A stretch of DNA of 47,605 nucleotides from an uncultured Planctomycetota bacterium (GCA_903901045.1 CAIUPP010000021.1:168491-216095), one strand, 5' to 3'; counted from the stretch's first letter, positions 35,354 to 44,006 are shown. Notes: a model not told the origin generated them from the sequence alone. Translations and numbers: made by a program.

Positions 35354-36415
35354 TTACGCCAGCTTGGGCGCGACCGCTTTGCCCGTTCGCGCCGACTTGT
35401 AAGCCGCTTCCATCACCGCATGGTTCCAGAGACCATCCTCCGCGGGCACCGGCGCCGGCTTGCCCTGAAGAATCGCCTCGGAAAACGCCTCGATCTCCGC
35501 CTGGTAGGTGTTGCGCGTCGGGAGTTCCCAGGGCTGATAGCCGCTCTTGGTCTGCACGTTCTGCTGGGCGTCATACCCCTTCATGCCCCCGAGAATGCAA
35601 CTGCGCATCTCGCCGCCGGGACCCTGCGCCATGCTGTATTTTCCCTTCACCGCTCCCTTCGAGCCGTACACTTCCAGAACGAACTCGCTGGCCTCGTCCG
35701 GGATGCCGAAGCTCACATCCACGATCCCCGGCACGCCCGATTCGAACTCCAGCAGCAGGATGGCCGTCTCCTCCACCTGGTACGTCTGCACGCGGTTCGC
35801 CATCTTCGCCATCACGCTCTTCGTCCGCCCGAACATCATCTCCAGCACATCCACCACGTGCGCGCCCATGTCCACCAGCGACCCGCCGCCTCCGAGCGCC
35901 TGCACCTGGCGCCAGGCCCCCTCCATCGGCGGGTACCAGCAGGTCATTTGCCCGCGCGCCATCACCGGCACCCCCAGCGAGCCGTCGCGGATCATCTCCC
36001 GCAGCTTCTGGTGGTAAACGTTGAAGCGCATCATGAACCCCGTCCCGAACAGCACGTTCTTCTTCCGGCACGTCGCGATCATCCGTTGGATCTCGCGGGT
36101 GGTCAGCCCCAGCGGCTTCTCGCAGAGAATGTGCTTCCCCCGCCTCGCCGCCGCAGCCACGTGCTCCTTGTGAAGGTTGTTGGGAGTGGCGATGTAGACC
36201 GCCTGCACCTCTTTCATGCGCAGCAGCGACTGGATGTCCGGGCAGTTCCGCGCGCCGAACTGGGCCGCGACCTCTTCCGCCCCCTTGCTGTTCACATCGG
36301 TCACCGCCACAAGCCGCGCATTGGCCGCCGGGACGATCCCCTCGGGAATGGTGCGCCGCTTGGCGATTCCGCACGCTCCAATGACACCCCATCCGACCTT
36401 GCCAGACATTTCCAT
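35354..36415 (-). CDS. Gfo/Idh/MocA family oxidoreductase, paired with DegT copy 2
   Basis: A 353-residue NAD(P)-dependent dehydrogenase. N-terminal Rossmann region VGWGVIGACGIAKR, then the catalytic Glu-Lys-Pro (LCEKPLGLT) and the C-terminal substrate domain with a GAHVVDVLEMMFG helix. It probably oxidises a sugar hydroxyl to the ketone that the partner aminotransferase could then aminate. The ATG at 36415 follows AGGGTGA. It is divergent from the radical SAM gene. The substrate is unknown. Confidence 0.88.
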   Translation of the reverse strand: MEMSGKVGWGVIGACGIAKRRTIPEGIVPAANARLVAVTDVNSKGAEEVAAQFGARNCPDIQSLLRMKEVQAVYIATPNNLHKEHVAAAARRGKHILCEKPLGLTTREIQRMIATCRKKNVLFGTGFMMRFNVYHQKLREMIRDGSLGVPVMARGQMTCWYPPMEGAWRQVQALGGGGSLVDMGAHVVDVLEMMFGRTKSVMAKMANRVQTYQVEETAILLLEFESGVPGIVDVSFGIPDEASEFVLEVYGSKGAVKGKYSMAQGPGGEMRSCILGGMKGYDAQQNVQTKSGYQPWELPTRNTYQAEIEAFSEAILQGKPAPVPAEDGLWNHAVMEAAYKSARTGKAVAPKLA

Positions 36416-36590
36416 GGGATCACCCTGTATTTGAACTCGCGGCGTGCCTGCCCGCAGCTTCGGCGTGGGTCAATTATAGCCGGTTGGCGGCGTGCGTCAA
36501 GCCACGATTGCGGTGTGCCGCAGAGCGTGCGATAATGGAAAACGTGGATTTTCAGGCTATTTTTGCGAAATCGGTCTCCGAAGGCTTCCC

Positions 36591-37622
36591 GTGAACCCAT
36601 CCGGCATGCAAAATCCGTTGAGCGACTGCGCCATCTGCCCGCGCCGCTGCCACGCCGACCGCGCGGCGGGGGGGCTCGGCTGGTGCCGCGCCGGCGCGGG
36701 CCTCAGCATCGGCTCCATCTGCCTCCATCGGGGGGAAGAGCCGGTCATCAGCGGGCCCGAGGGAATCTGCAACATCTTCTTCGCGCGCTGCAACCTGCAA
36801 TGCCTCTACTGCCAGAACTACCAGATCAGCCGCACCGACGCCCCCGTCGCCGCCCGGGAATGGACCCTTGCCGAAGCCGTCGCACGCGTCCGGGAATTCC
36901 TGGCCGCCGGCGTTCCCCGCGTCGGTTTCGTCTCTCCCTCGCACTGCATCCCCCAAATGGAAGCGCTCATGGATGCGCTTGCGAATGCAGAATGTGCGGC
37001 GCGCCCGAGAGCGGAGAATGGACAGACGGAGCCGGCGCTGCCGTCAAATCAGAAATCAGAATTCAGAAATCAGAATTCTGAAATCCCTCCGTCCGTCCGC
37101 CCCATCTTCGTGATGAACACCAGCGCCTATGATACCGTGGAGACCCTCCGCCGGCTGGAAGGGCGCATGGACGTTTATCTGCCCGACCTGAAGTACATGG
37201 ACTCTGCGCTCGCCGCGCGCCTCTCCGGCGCGGCCGACTACCCCCCAATCGCCGCCGCCGTGCTGCGCGAAATGTTTCGGCAGAAGGGGGGGAATATCTG
37301 GCTGGCCGAGGACGGCGGCATCGAATCCGGGCTCATCGTGCGCCATCTGGTGCTGCCCGGGCAGGTGGAGAACAGCAAAGCCTGCCTGCGCTTCATTGCC
37401 GAAGAGCTTTCCCCCTCGGTCCATCTCTCCCTGCTCGCGCAGTACCGGCCCACCCCGGCCGTTGCGAGCGACCCCGACCTCGGTCGGCTGCTCCGCGCGG
37501 AGGAATATCAGGAAGTGCTCGACGAGATGGAGCGGCTCGGCTTCTATCGCGGCTGGACCCAGCAGCTCATCAGCGCCGGCAACTACAACCCGGACTTCCA
37601 AAGGCCGAACCCGTTCGAATGA
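36591..37622 (+). CDS. radical SAM protein, PflX/pyruvate-formate-lyase-activase family
   Basis: A 343-residue radical SAM enzyme. The cluster-binding Cys67, Cys71 and Cys74 (CNLQCLYC) follow an N-terminal Cys-rich region (CAICPRRCHAD at about 13-23; GWC), as in COG1313/PflX proteins. A downstream NTSAYDTVETLRRLEG block and LPDLKYMD match the family. GTG at 36591 is preferred for its GAAGG site; ATG at 36606 is the alternative. Residues about 128-168 form a low-complexity insert; 152-165 is encoded by a short repeat (37046-37084). No glycyl-radical enzyme lies nearby, so its target is unknown. It converges with the DUF4833 gene (16-nt gap). Confidence 0.82.
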   Translation: MNPSGMQNPLSDCAICPRRCHADRAAGGLGWCRAGAGLSIGSICLHRGEEPVISGPEGICNIFFARCNLQCLYCQNYQISRTDAPVAAREWTLAEAVARVREFLAAGVPRVGFVSPSHCIPQMEALMDALANAECAARPRAENGQTEPALPSNQKSEFRNQNSEIPPSVRPIFVMNTSAYDTVETLRRLEGRMDVYLPDLKYMDSALAARLSGAADYPPIAAAVLREMFRQKGGNIWLAEDGGIESGLIVRHLVLPGQVENSKACLRFIAEELSPSVHLSLLAQYRPTPAVASDPDLGRLLRAEEYQEVLDEMERLGFYRGWTQQLISAGNYNPDFQRPNPFE

Positions 37623-37638
37623 ACCACGGATTCCGCGC

Positions 37639-38211
37639 TCACTTCGGCACAACCTTCTCGACGCGCTCCTCCTGCGTCTTCTTGTCCTTGCCGTAAAGCT
37701 CGATGTAGTGGACGTCCGGGCCGGTCCATCCATCGGTGGAATTGATGTACATCTTCTCCAGGTATGCCGGGTGCCCGTCGATGTCTAGCTCCGCGTGGAC
37801 CGTCTCCCCATCCAGGGTCACCTTGATCACGCGGTCCGGCGCGGCCACCACCGTCATCTGGTATCCATCCGCCGCCGGCGTCAGATTGAAGCCGTACGCC
37901 TTCTTCTTCTCGATCCAGTTGAGATCCTGCCGCTGCCCCTTCTCCGCCAGCAAAATCCAGTAAGCCACCACCGGCTGATCGGGGTCGAACTTCCCCTCCG
38001 GCGTCAGGCGGGCGTCGTAATGCACCACATTGGCATTCTTGCTGCGCTCGATTATGAACAGCGGCCGGTCTCCCCCCTTCGCCTGATCCGCCACCGGCAG
38101 AAGGGCCTTCGCACCCGTTGCGCCAACGGTTCCGCCCCCGATCGCCGCTACCGCCAATACCGCCGCGATCCACGCCGTCAAAAGCGGCAACCGCCGCATC
38201 CCGCTCTCCAT
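37639..38211 (-). CDS. secreted DUF4833 domain protein
   Basis: A 190-residue protein starting at 38211 behind GGGAGGAG; the longer open frame upstream is not used. Residues 1-35 form a signal peptide (RRLPLLTAWIAAVLAVAAI). The body shows the DUF4833 pattern: NANVVHYDARL, PVVAYWILLAEKG and YGFNLTP, followed by AELDIDGHPAYLEKMYI. The family has no known activity and is thought to be periplasmic. A lone gene; the tRNA-Lys and its terminator lie upstream on the same strand. Confidence 0.75.
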   Translation of the reverse strand: MESGMRRLPLLTAWIAAVLAVAAIGGGTVGATGAKALLPVADQAKGGDRPLFIIERSKNANVVHYDARLTPEGKFDPDQPVVAYWILLAEKGQRQDLNWIEKKKAYGFNLTPAADGYQMTVVAAPDRVIKVTLDGETVHAELDIDGHPAYLEKMYINSTDGWTGPDVHYIELYGKDKKTQEERVEKVVPK

Positions 38212-38350
38212 GGAAACTCCTCCCGTGTGCGCCCGCGTGTCATTCCTGGTCGCTGCATTCATCCCTGAAGTCCTATGGGGCCGTCGGCCTATTATAGAGC
38301 GTATGCCCCAACGAAGGAAGGAGTCCCCAGGAAGGCCCCATAAAGCGAAC

Positions 38351-38388
38351 GAGCCGGAATCACAAGGCAATGCCTGCAATTCCGGCTC
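38351..38388 (-). terminator. hairpin after tRNA-Lys
   Basis: Perfect 10-bp inverted repeat GAGCCGGAAT / ATTCCGGCTC with an 18-nt loop that pairs partly with itself, just past the tRNA 3' end. Confidence 0.65.
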
Positions 38389-38397
38389 TATGGAAAA

Positions 38398-38473
<76 letters not shown>

Positions 38474-38553
38474 GAACGCATTCACAATAGCTTCAGCGAA
38501 GAACCGGAATGTACCACAGCGCGGATTTTACTGTCAAGCGAGTGGCCAACGAC

Positions 38554-38905
38554 TTCACCGCAGAGACGCAGAGGACGCAGAGAACGACGAGACGGGGCAA
38601 CGAGAATGACAGCGAGTTTCACCGCAAAAAGCGCGAAGAACTCGCAGCGAATGACGGGCCGGTGGAGACACAATATTTTCCAAAGGAAAGTTCTGTGTCC
38701 CCACCTCGACCACGGGAAGAATGGCACACTGCCACGATGGTTTCAACAGGGCGAAATAGCTTCTAGCCCATCTTGTTATCTTGTCCCATCGTCTCGTTTC
38801 CGTTACCCCGTCCCGCCGTTCTTTGCGTCTTTGCGTGAGACGCTGTCGCCGTTTCCGGCGTCTTCTTCCCTCCGTACTCCGCGTTCTTCGTGTCTCTGCG
38901 GTGAA
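38554..38905. repeat. 352-bp segment bounded by an inverted repeat, enclosing MITE copy C
   Basis: TTCACCGCAGAGAC (38554-38567) recurs inverted at 38892-38905. The left end continues as CGCAGAGGACGCAGAG direct repeats, and a related TTCACCGCAAAAAGCGCG lies at about 38619. This fills most of the 502-nt gap before the TRIC gene; no CDS is supported there. Confidence 0.6.
38655..38752 (+). mobile_element. miniature inverted-repeat element, degraded copy C
   Basis: It matches copy B from the GGGCCGGTGG block through the hairpin and the right arm, ending GATGGTTTCAACAGGGC. The left terminal repeat is missing. No target duplication can be identified. Confidence 0.75.
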
Positions 38906-38975
38906 TGTCGTCAACTTCATCTTGCGGTTGGCGCGGCGTGGCGGTATCCTGTTGCCGTTCAGTATGGAGACCCGC

Positions 38976-39587
38976 ATGATCTACGTTCTCGACCTTTTTG
39001 GGACGGCCGTCTTCGCCATCACCGGCGCGCTGGCCGCCATCGGCAAGCGCATGGACATCTTTGGCGTCGCCGTTGTGGCCATGGTCACCGCCATCGGCGG
39101 CGGCACCCTGCGCGACCTCGTGCTGGGGCGCGAGCCGGTCTTCTGGGTCGGCGATCCGACCTACCTGGTCGTCATCCTCGCGGCCGCGATAGGCGCGTTC
39201 ATCTGGGCCTGGTCCATGCGCCACTACATGACGCAACTGCTCATCGCCGACGCTTTGGGGCTGGCCGTCTTCACCATCATCGGTTCGCAGGTCGCGCTGG
39301 GGCGGCAAGCGCATGCGCTCGTCGCGATCATGATGGGAGTGATGACCGGCGCGGTGGGGGGGATACTGCGCGACGTCCTGTGCAACGAAGTGCCGCTCAT
39401 CCTGCGCAAGGAAATCTACGCCACCGCCTCGCTTGCCGGGGCGATCATCTACGTCGCCGGCGCGCGGCTCAACCTGAACCCGAACCTCATCATCCCGCTG
39501 GCAATGGCCGCTGTCTTTCTCATCCGCCTGGCCGCCATCAAATGGAAGCTCTCGCTCCCCGTCGCGCACAAGCAACCCGACCGCTGA
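38976..39587 (+). CDS. TRIC/UPF0126 (YicG-like) membrane channel protein
   Basis: A 203-residue membrane protein with seven hydrophobic segments arranged as two repeats, each with a glycine-rich kink: AIGGGTLRDLVLG and GAVGGILRDVLC. Bacterial TRIC proteins are trimeric cation channels; YicG-type members may transport small amino acids such as glycine. Length is typical (about 205). ATG at 38976 is chosen over 38964 because TGGAGA lies before it; the longer upstream frame runs through repeats. A lone gene. Confidence 0.85.
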   Translation: MIYVLDLFGTAVFAITGALAAIGKRMDIFGVAVVAMVTAIGGGTLRDLVLGREPVFWVGDPTYLVVILAAAIGAFIWAWSMRHYMTQLLIADALGLAVFTIIGSQVALGRQAHALVAIMMGVMTGAVGGILRDVLCNEVPLILRKEIYATASLAGAIIYVAGARLNLNPNLIIPLAMAAVFLIRLAAIKWKLSLPVAHKQPDR

Positions 39588-39627
39588 CAGCGGGAAAGTG
39601 GCGTTCTATATTGTCCTTCGTTCGCCG

Positions 39628-39722
39628 TTAATTGAACGTTGTCTCCGTCCTCTTCCGTCATTCTCCGTTGACTGAACGTTGAACGTCGGACGTCGAACGT
39701 CGAATGTTGAACGTCGTCTCCG
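39628..39722. repeat. GAACGT-rich degenerate repeat tract
   Basis: Short imperfect units (TTGAACGTTG, GAACGTCGGACGTCGAACG) fill the gap between the converging TRIC and PIG-L genes, with CGTC/GACG self-complementarity. Confidence 0.6.
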
Positions 39723-39725
39723 TTT

Positions 39726-40505
39726 CTACCTCTTCATCACCTTCGCCCCCAGCACCTCCCGGAGCATATCCTTGTCCCGCAGCGAGTAGGCGACGTGGCT
39801 GTGCTGGCGGAATCCTTCCGCGAACTTCAGGGACTTTCTTCCGGACAGCTTCGCGATCTCCGAGCACATATTCCGCATCGTCGCCAGGTAAGAATCCTGC
39901 CCCTGGCTCACATCCAGCCACTCCTTCTGGCTTGCGTGACGGCGCAGCATCTCCTCTTTCGTCTTGATCTCGCTGCCCACGTCCACGAACAGCGACGGCT
40001 TCACCAAGTTCCGCATCCCGTCGCGGTTCATCAGCGGCTGCGCGTGGTAGAGGTAGACATCCTGCGTCGTCTGCTTGCGGCGGGGAATCGAGGGGTAGTT
40101 CTTGATCCCGCGGATGAAGCAGGCTGTCACGATCACCCGCGCCGTAATCATATGGTCTTCCATGTAATCCGCCAGCGAGGGCAGCAGCACGATCGTCGGG
40201 GCCACCTCGCGCACCACCGCCGTCGCCTTGCGCACGAGCTTGTCCTCGTAATACACCATCAAATCGTCCACCAGCCCCGGGTGGTACTTGGCGCCGATCA
40301 CCTGCGCCGCGCGCTGCGCCTCCTTGCAGCGGATGCGGATGATCTCCTCGCGCGAGTGACGCGCCGTCCCGCCGGAGCCGTTCGCCACCGTCAGAATGTG
40401 CGGCTCGAATCCGGCCTTCGCCAGGAGCGACAGCGTCCCGGCCATCACGAATTCCACATCATCAGGGTGCGCGCCCACCGCCAGCGCGGTCAATTTCTGT
40501 GCCAT
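39726..40505 (-). CDS. PIG-L family deacetylase (LmbE-like)
   Basis: A 259-residue zinc deacetylase. The metal motif AHPDD is at 12-16 (GAHPDDVE), with a further DHMITAR His. The family removes acetyl groups from N-acetylglucosaminyl lipids or thiol precursors (BshB, MshB) and from other N-acetyl sugars. The start at 40505 follows GAAGGAGAG; a longer frame upstream is not used. A lone gene; a role with the DegT/Gfo/Idh amino-sugar pair is possible but not shown. Confidence 0.85.
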   Translation of the reverse strand: MAQKLTALAVGAHPDDVEFVMAGTLSLLAKAGFEPHILTVANGSGGTARHSREEIIRIRCKEAQRAAQVIGAKYHPGLVDDLMVYYEDKLVRKATAVVREVAPTIVLLPSLADYMEDHMITARVIVTACFIRGIKNYPSIPRRKQTTQDVYLYHAQPLMNRDGMRNLVKPSLFVDVGSEIKTKEEMLRRHASQKEWLDVSQGQDSYLATMRNMCSEIAKLSGRKSLKFAEGFRQHSHVAYSLRDKDMLREVLGAKVMKR

Positions 40506-40621
40506 AGTGCTCTCCTTCAGAAAGAGGATTCCTCCCGGCTGCATCGCCTCCGACTGCAACAGGAAACCAGAATTCCGCGCCCGAGTCAACTCTCGTCGGC
40601 CGCATGTGCAGCGCGCGGAAA

Positions 40622-40666
40622 AGTGGGGACATAAAACTTTCCTCTGGAAAGTATTATGTCCCCACT
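40622..40666 (-). repeat. core-only MITE hairpin, copy D
   Basis: Only the central palindrome is present (21-bp arms, TCT loop, one mismatch). Relative to copies A and B the C-G pair in GACAC/GTGTC is changed to T-A on both arms, a compensatory change. It lies in the 326-nt gap before dnaK. Confidence 0.75.
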
Positions 40667-40732
40667 ACTCAGTTCCGCCAGTCCCTGCTTGACGCAACCG
40701 CCGTCCGGAGGGGAACTTGCCGAAATCGCGCC

Positions 40733-40760
40733 TTGACATCTCGGGGCCGCTGTAGATAAT
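40733..40760 (+). promoter_or_regulatory. sigma-70 promoter of dnaK
   Basis: Perfect TTGACA (40733-40738), 16-bp spacer, GATAAT (40755-40760), about 70 nt before the ATG. No CIRCE-type inverted repeat is visible, so HrcA control is not supported. Confidence 0.7.
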
Positions 40761-40831
40761 AGACAGAAGTGACTTGATGTAACTCACACGGTTCACGTTG
40801 GCAACAGAGTCGTCAAACTGGAGGTGCAGCT

Positions 40832-42793
40832 ATGGGAAAAGTCATCGGAATTGACCTGGGGACCACGAACTCCGTCGTCGCGCTGATGGAGGGGAACAAA
40901 CCGATCGTATTGACCAACGCCGAAGGCAGCCGCCTGACCCCGTCGGTGGTCGGCTTCACCGGCGAAGACAAACTCGTCGGGCAGGGCGCCAAGCGGCAGG
41001 CCATCACCAACCCGCGCAACACCATCTTCTCCATCAAGCGTTTCATGGGGCGCCGCCACAACGAAGTCGCCTCCGAGGAGAAGCTCGTCCCGTACCAGAT
41101 CGTCGGCGGCCCGAACGACCTGGTGAAGGTGCACATCGACAAGGAGAACAAGGACTACACCCCGCCGGAAATCTCCGCCATGGTCCTGCAGAAGCTCAAG
41201 CAGACCGCGGAGGACTACCTGGGGGAGAAAGTCACCGAGGCGGTCATCACCGTCCCGGCGTACTTCAACGACAGCCAGCGGCAGGCCACCAAGGACGCCG
41301 GGGAGATCGCGGGGCTCAAGGTGCTGCGCATCCTCAACGAGCCCACCGCCTCCGCCCTCGCCTACGGCCTCGAGAAGAAGAAGGATGAGAAGATCGCCGT
41401 CTTCGACCTCGGCGGCGGCACGTTCGACATCTCCATCCTCGAAACCGGCGAAGGGGTCTTCGAAGTCAAGTCCGTCAACGGCGATACGCACCTCGGCGGC
41501 GACGACTACGACCAGGTGCTCATTGACTACGTCGCCGACGAATTCAAGAGGCAGAACGGCATCGACCTGCGCAAGGACCAGATGGCGCTCCAGCGCCTCA
41601 AGGAAGCGTGCGAGAAGGCGAAGATCGAGCTCTCCTCGGCGACGCAGACCGACATCAACCTCCCCTTCATCACCGCCGATGCCACCGGCCCCAAGCACCT
41701 GCTGCTCACCCTCACCCGCGCCAAGTTCGAGCAGCTCACGCGCCACCTCACCGAGCGCTGCCGCAAGCCGGTCGAGCAGGCGCTCAAGGATGCCGGCCTC
41801 AAGCCGGCCGAGGTGGATGAAGTGATCCTCGTCGGCGGCTCCACCCGCACCCCCGCCGTCCAGCAGATCGTCCGCGAAATGTTCGGCAAGGAGCCGAACA
41901 AATCCGTCAACCCCGATGAAGCCGTCGGCGTCGGCGCGGCCATCCAGGCCGGCGTCCTCACCGGCGAAGGTCCCGGCGACATCGTCCTGCTCGACGTCAC
42001 CCCGCTCTCCCTGGGCATCGAAACCCTTGGCGGCGTGATGACCCGCCTCATCGAGCGCAACACCACCATCCCCACCAGCAAGAAGGAAAGCTTCACCACC
42101 GCCGCGGACAACCAGACCGCCGTCGAGATTCACGTCCTCCAGGGCGAGCGCGAAATGGCCGCCGACAACCGCACCCTCGGCCGTTTCCAGCTCGTCGGCC
42201 TGCCCCCCGCCCCGCGCGGCATGCCGCAGGTCGAGGTCACCTTCGACATCGACGCCAACGGCATCCTCAACGTCTCCGCCAAGGACATGGCCACCGGAAA
42301 GAAACAGGCCATCCAGATACAGTCCTCCTCAGGCCTCACCAAGGATGACATCGAGAAGATGCGCAAGGATGCCGAAGCGAACGCCGAGGATGACAAGAAG
42401 AAGCGCGAGTTGATCGAAGAGCGCAACAAGGCCGACTCCATGATCTACTCCACCGAGAAGACGCTCAAGGAGCACGGCGCGAAACTTCCCGAGCCGGAGC
42501 GCAAGAAGATCGAGCAGGCGATTGCCGACCTGAACAAGGCCAAGGAGGGGGGCGACGTGAACGAGATACGCCGCCTCACCGAGAGCCTCATGAACGCCGC
42601 CCACAGCTTGGCCCAGATGCTCTACCAGCAGGCCGGCGCGCAGGGCGCCCAGGGCGGCCCGCAAGCCGGCCCGCAGGGCGGTCCTCAAGCCGGTCCCGAG
42701 GGTGGTCGTGCCCCCGGCGGCAAGTCCGGCGATGACGTCGTCGACGCCGACTTCGAGGTCGTGGACGACGATAAGGACAAGGACAAGAAGTAG
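40832..42793 (+). CDS. dnaK: chaperone protein DnaK (Hsp70)
   Basis: A 653-residue Hsp70. It has the nucleotide-binding motif [12 protein letters not shown] at the start, the [10 protein letters not shown]-type phosphate loop ([11 protein letters not shown]), VGGSTRTP, the linker [12 protein letters not shown] and a substrate domain, then a helical lid and a Gly/Gln/Ala/Pro-rich tail ending [16 protein letters not shown]. It folds newly made and stress-denatured proteins with ATP. It stands alone, with no grpE or dnaJ neighbour. The promoter is at 40733 and the strong terminator at 42817. Confidence 0.97.
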   Translation: MGKVIGIDLGTTNSVVALMEGNKPIVLTNAEGSRLTPSVVGFTGEDKLVGQGAKRQAITNPRNTIFSIKRFMGRRHNEVASEEKLVPYQIVGGPNDLVKVHIDKENKDYTPPEISAMVLQKLKQTAEDYLGEKVTEAVITVPAYFNDSQRQATKDAGEIAGLKVLRILNEPTASALAYGLEKKKDEKIAVFDLGGGTFDISILETGEGVFEVKSVNGDTHLGGDDYDQVLIDYVADEFKRQNGIDLRKDQMALQRLKEACEKAKIELSSATQTDINLPFITADATGPKHLLLTLTRAKFEQLTRHLTERCRKPVEQALKDAGLKPAEVDEVILVGGSTRTPAVQQIVREMFGKEPNKSVNPDEAVGVGAAIQAGVLTGEGPGDIVLLDVTPLSLGIETLGGVMTRLIERNTTIPTSKKESFTTAADNQTAVEIHVLQGEREMAADNRTLGRFQLVGLPPAPRGMPQVEVTFDIDANGILNVSAKDMATGKKQAIQIQSSSGLTKDDIEKMRKDAEANAEDDKKKRELIEERNKADSMIYSTEKTLKEHGAKLPEPERKKIEQAIADLNKAKEGGDVNEIRRLTESLMNAAHSLAQMLYQQAGAQGAQGGPQAGPQGGPQAGPEGGRAPGGKSGDDVVDADFEVVDDDKDKDKK

Positions 42794-42816
42794 GAACTGA
42801 TCGGCGCCAGCGCACT

Positions 42817-42860
42817 GAACCTTGCGAAGGTTCGTTTAACCTTCGCAAGGTTCTTTTTTC
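42817..42860 (+). terminator. dnaK terminator, nested-palindrome repeat copy 3
   Basis: Perfect 16-bp stem (GAACCTTGCGAAGGTT with its complement), CGTTT loop, then a T6 run. Each arm is itself a palindrome (AACCTT-GCG-AAGGTT and AACCTT-CGC-AAGGTT). Confidence 0.88.
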
Positions 42861-42906
42861 TCATTGCCAATTGGCAAATGCCCATTGCCCATTGATCCGC
42901 CTCTCC

Positions 42907-43000
42907 CATGTGGCACAGCCGCGCTCGGCTGTGCATCCCCGCGCCGCGAGTCGCATGTGGCACAGCCGCCCTCGGCTGTGCAGTCCCGCGCCGCCAGCCG
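42907..43000. repeat. two tandem 47-bp palindromic units
   Basis: Two copies in tandem (42907-42953, 42954-43000), about 89% identical. Each contains GCACAGCCG and CGGCTGTGC arms around a short loop. With the dnaK terminator they fill the 265-nt gap before rsmE. Confidence 0.75.
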
Positions 43001-43058
43001 CATTGTGCGCGCGCCATCGGTCTGATAAACTCGCGCCGTCCCTTGAAAGGAGGAGCCC

Positions 43059-43796
43059 ATTCCCAGTCACCTGCGGCGGTTCTTCGTCGAAGATATCCCC
43101 GAGCCGGGGCGGCGGCTCTCCCTGCGCGGGGAGGAAGCCCACCACATGCTCTCCGTCGTCCGCATCCGCAAGGGGGAAAACGTGCTGCTCCTGGACGGCA
43201 ACGGCATCGTCGCCGAAGCGCGGCTGGAGGATGCCCGCCGCGACGAGGCGACCCTCCTCGTGCTCTCGCGCGAAACCCTCCTCATCGAGCCCGCGCGCCG
43301 TCTGACGCTGGCCTGCGCCGTCCCGCGCAGCTCGCGGATGGACACCCTCGTGGAAAAATGCGGCGAACTGGGCGTTGCTCGCCTCATGCCCATGGTCACC
43401 GCGCGCAGCGTCGTAGATGCGATGGAGCGCCAGGAGAACCACCTCGTGCGTTGGCGTCGAATCGGCATCGAAGCAGCCAAGCAATCCGGGCGGACGAAAC
43501 TGACCGAACTGACCGCCGTCCTCTCCTTCGATGCCGCCCTGCGCACCGTCGAGCCCGGCGCCGCGCGCCTCTTCGCATCCCCCGAGCCGGACGCCGTGTC
43601 CCTTGCTTCCTTTGCCTCCGGGCTGACGAAAGAGCAGCCGGTACTCGCCTTCATCGGGCCGGAAGGGGGGTTCGCGCCGGAGGAAGTGCAGGCCGCGAGC
43701 AACGCCGGCTGCATCCCGGTCGGCCTGGGCCAGCGGATCCTGCGCGTCGAAACAGCCGGCATCGCCCTGGCCGCCTATTTCCTGTTGGGAACGTAA
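43059..43796 (+). CDS. rsmE: 16S rRNA (uracil-1498-N3)-methyltransferase RsmE, apparent ATT start
   Basis: About 245 residues, a SPOUT/RsmE family enzyme that methylates U1498 of 16S rRNA. An N-terminal PUA-like part (SHLRRFFVED, GEEAHHMLSVVR) precedes the SPOUT domain with its knot: FIGPEGGFAPEE and GLGQRILRVETA. The reading frame opens after a TGA at 43044-43046, and no ATG, GTG or TTG occurs before 43146, which would delete the first 29 residues. An AAAGGAGG site sits six bases ahead of ATT at 43059, giving a normal N-terminus; CTG at 43071 is less likely. An AUU start (as in infC) or a single-base error is implied. Confidence 0.85.
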   Translation: MPSHLRRFFVEDIPEPGRRLSLRGEEAHHMLSVVRIRKGENVLLLDGNGIVAEARLEDARRDEATLLVLSRETLLIEPARRLTLACAVPRSSRMDTLVEKCGELGVARLMPMVTARSVVDAMERQENHLVRWRRIGIEAAKQSGRTKLTELTAVLSFDAALRTVEPGAARLFASPEPDAVSLASFASGLTKEQPVLAFIGPEGGFAPEEVQAASNAGCIPVGLGQRILRVETAGIALAAYFLLGT

Positions 43797-43810
43797 GAAG
43801 GGTCATTCGT

Positions 43811-43988
43811 CGTAGGGGCGCAGCATGCTGTGCCCTCGTTCAGCCCCATCCCTTGGCCGCCCAACACCCTTTGCGTATATAGTGCCACGCAGTTTGCCCG
43901 CGGACCGTGTAGGCGCGGGCTTCAGCCCGTGCAACAGAACCGTGGTGATCGCCTTGCGGCGCAGGCAGGAGCGCAGCATGCTGCGCCC
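43811..43988. repeat. short palindromic repeat cluster
   Basis: Three palindromes fill the gap between rsmE and the metallophosphoesterase: 43811-43835 and 43969-43988 (GCGCAGCATGCTGYGC type) and 43914-43932 (GCGGGCTTCAGCCCGTGC type). Confidence 0.6.
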
Positions 43989-44006
43989 TGGCCGTTGTCC
44001 CTTCCG

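Noticed and set aside
38606-39631. Plus-strand open frame of 341 codons through the repeat island into the TRIC gene
   Set aside because: It is in a different frame from TRIC and starts inside repeats. The TRIC protein from 38976 is the supported gene.
40667-40831. CIRCE-type HrcA operator before dnaK
   Set aside because: No TTAGCACTC/GAGTGCTAA inverted repeat is present. Only a plain sigma-70-like promoter is supported.
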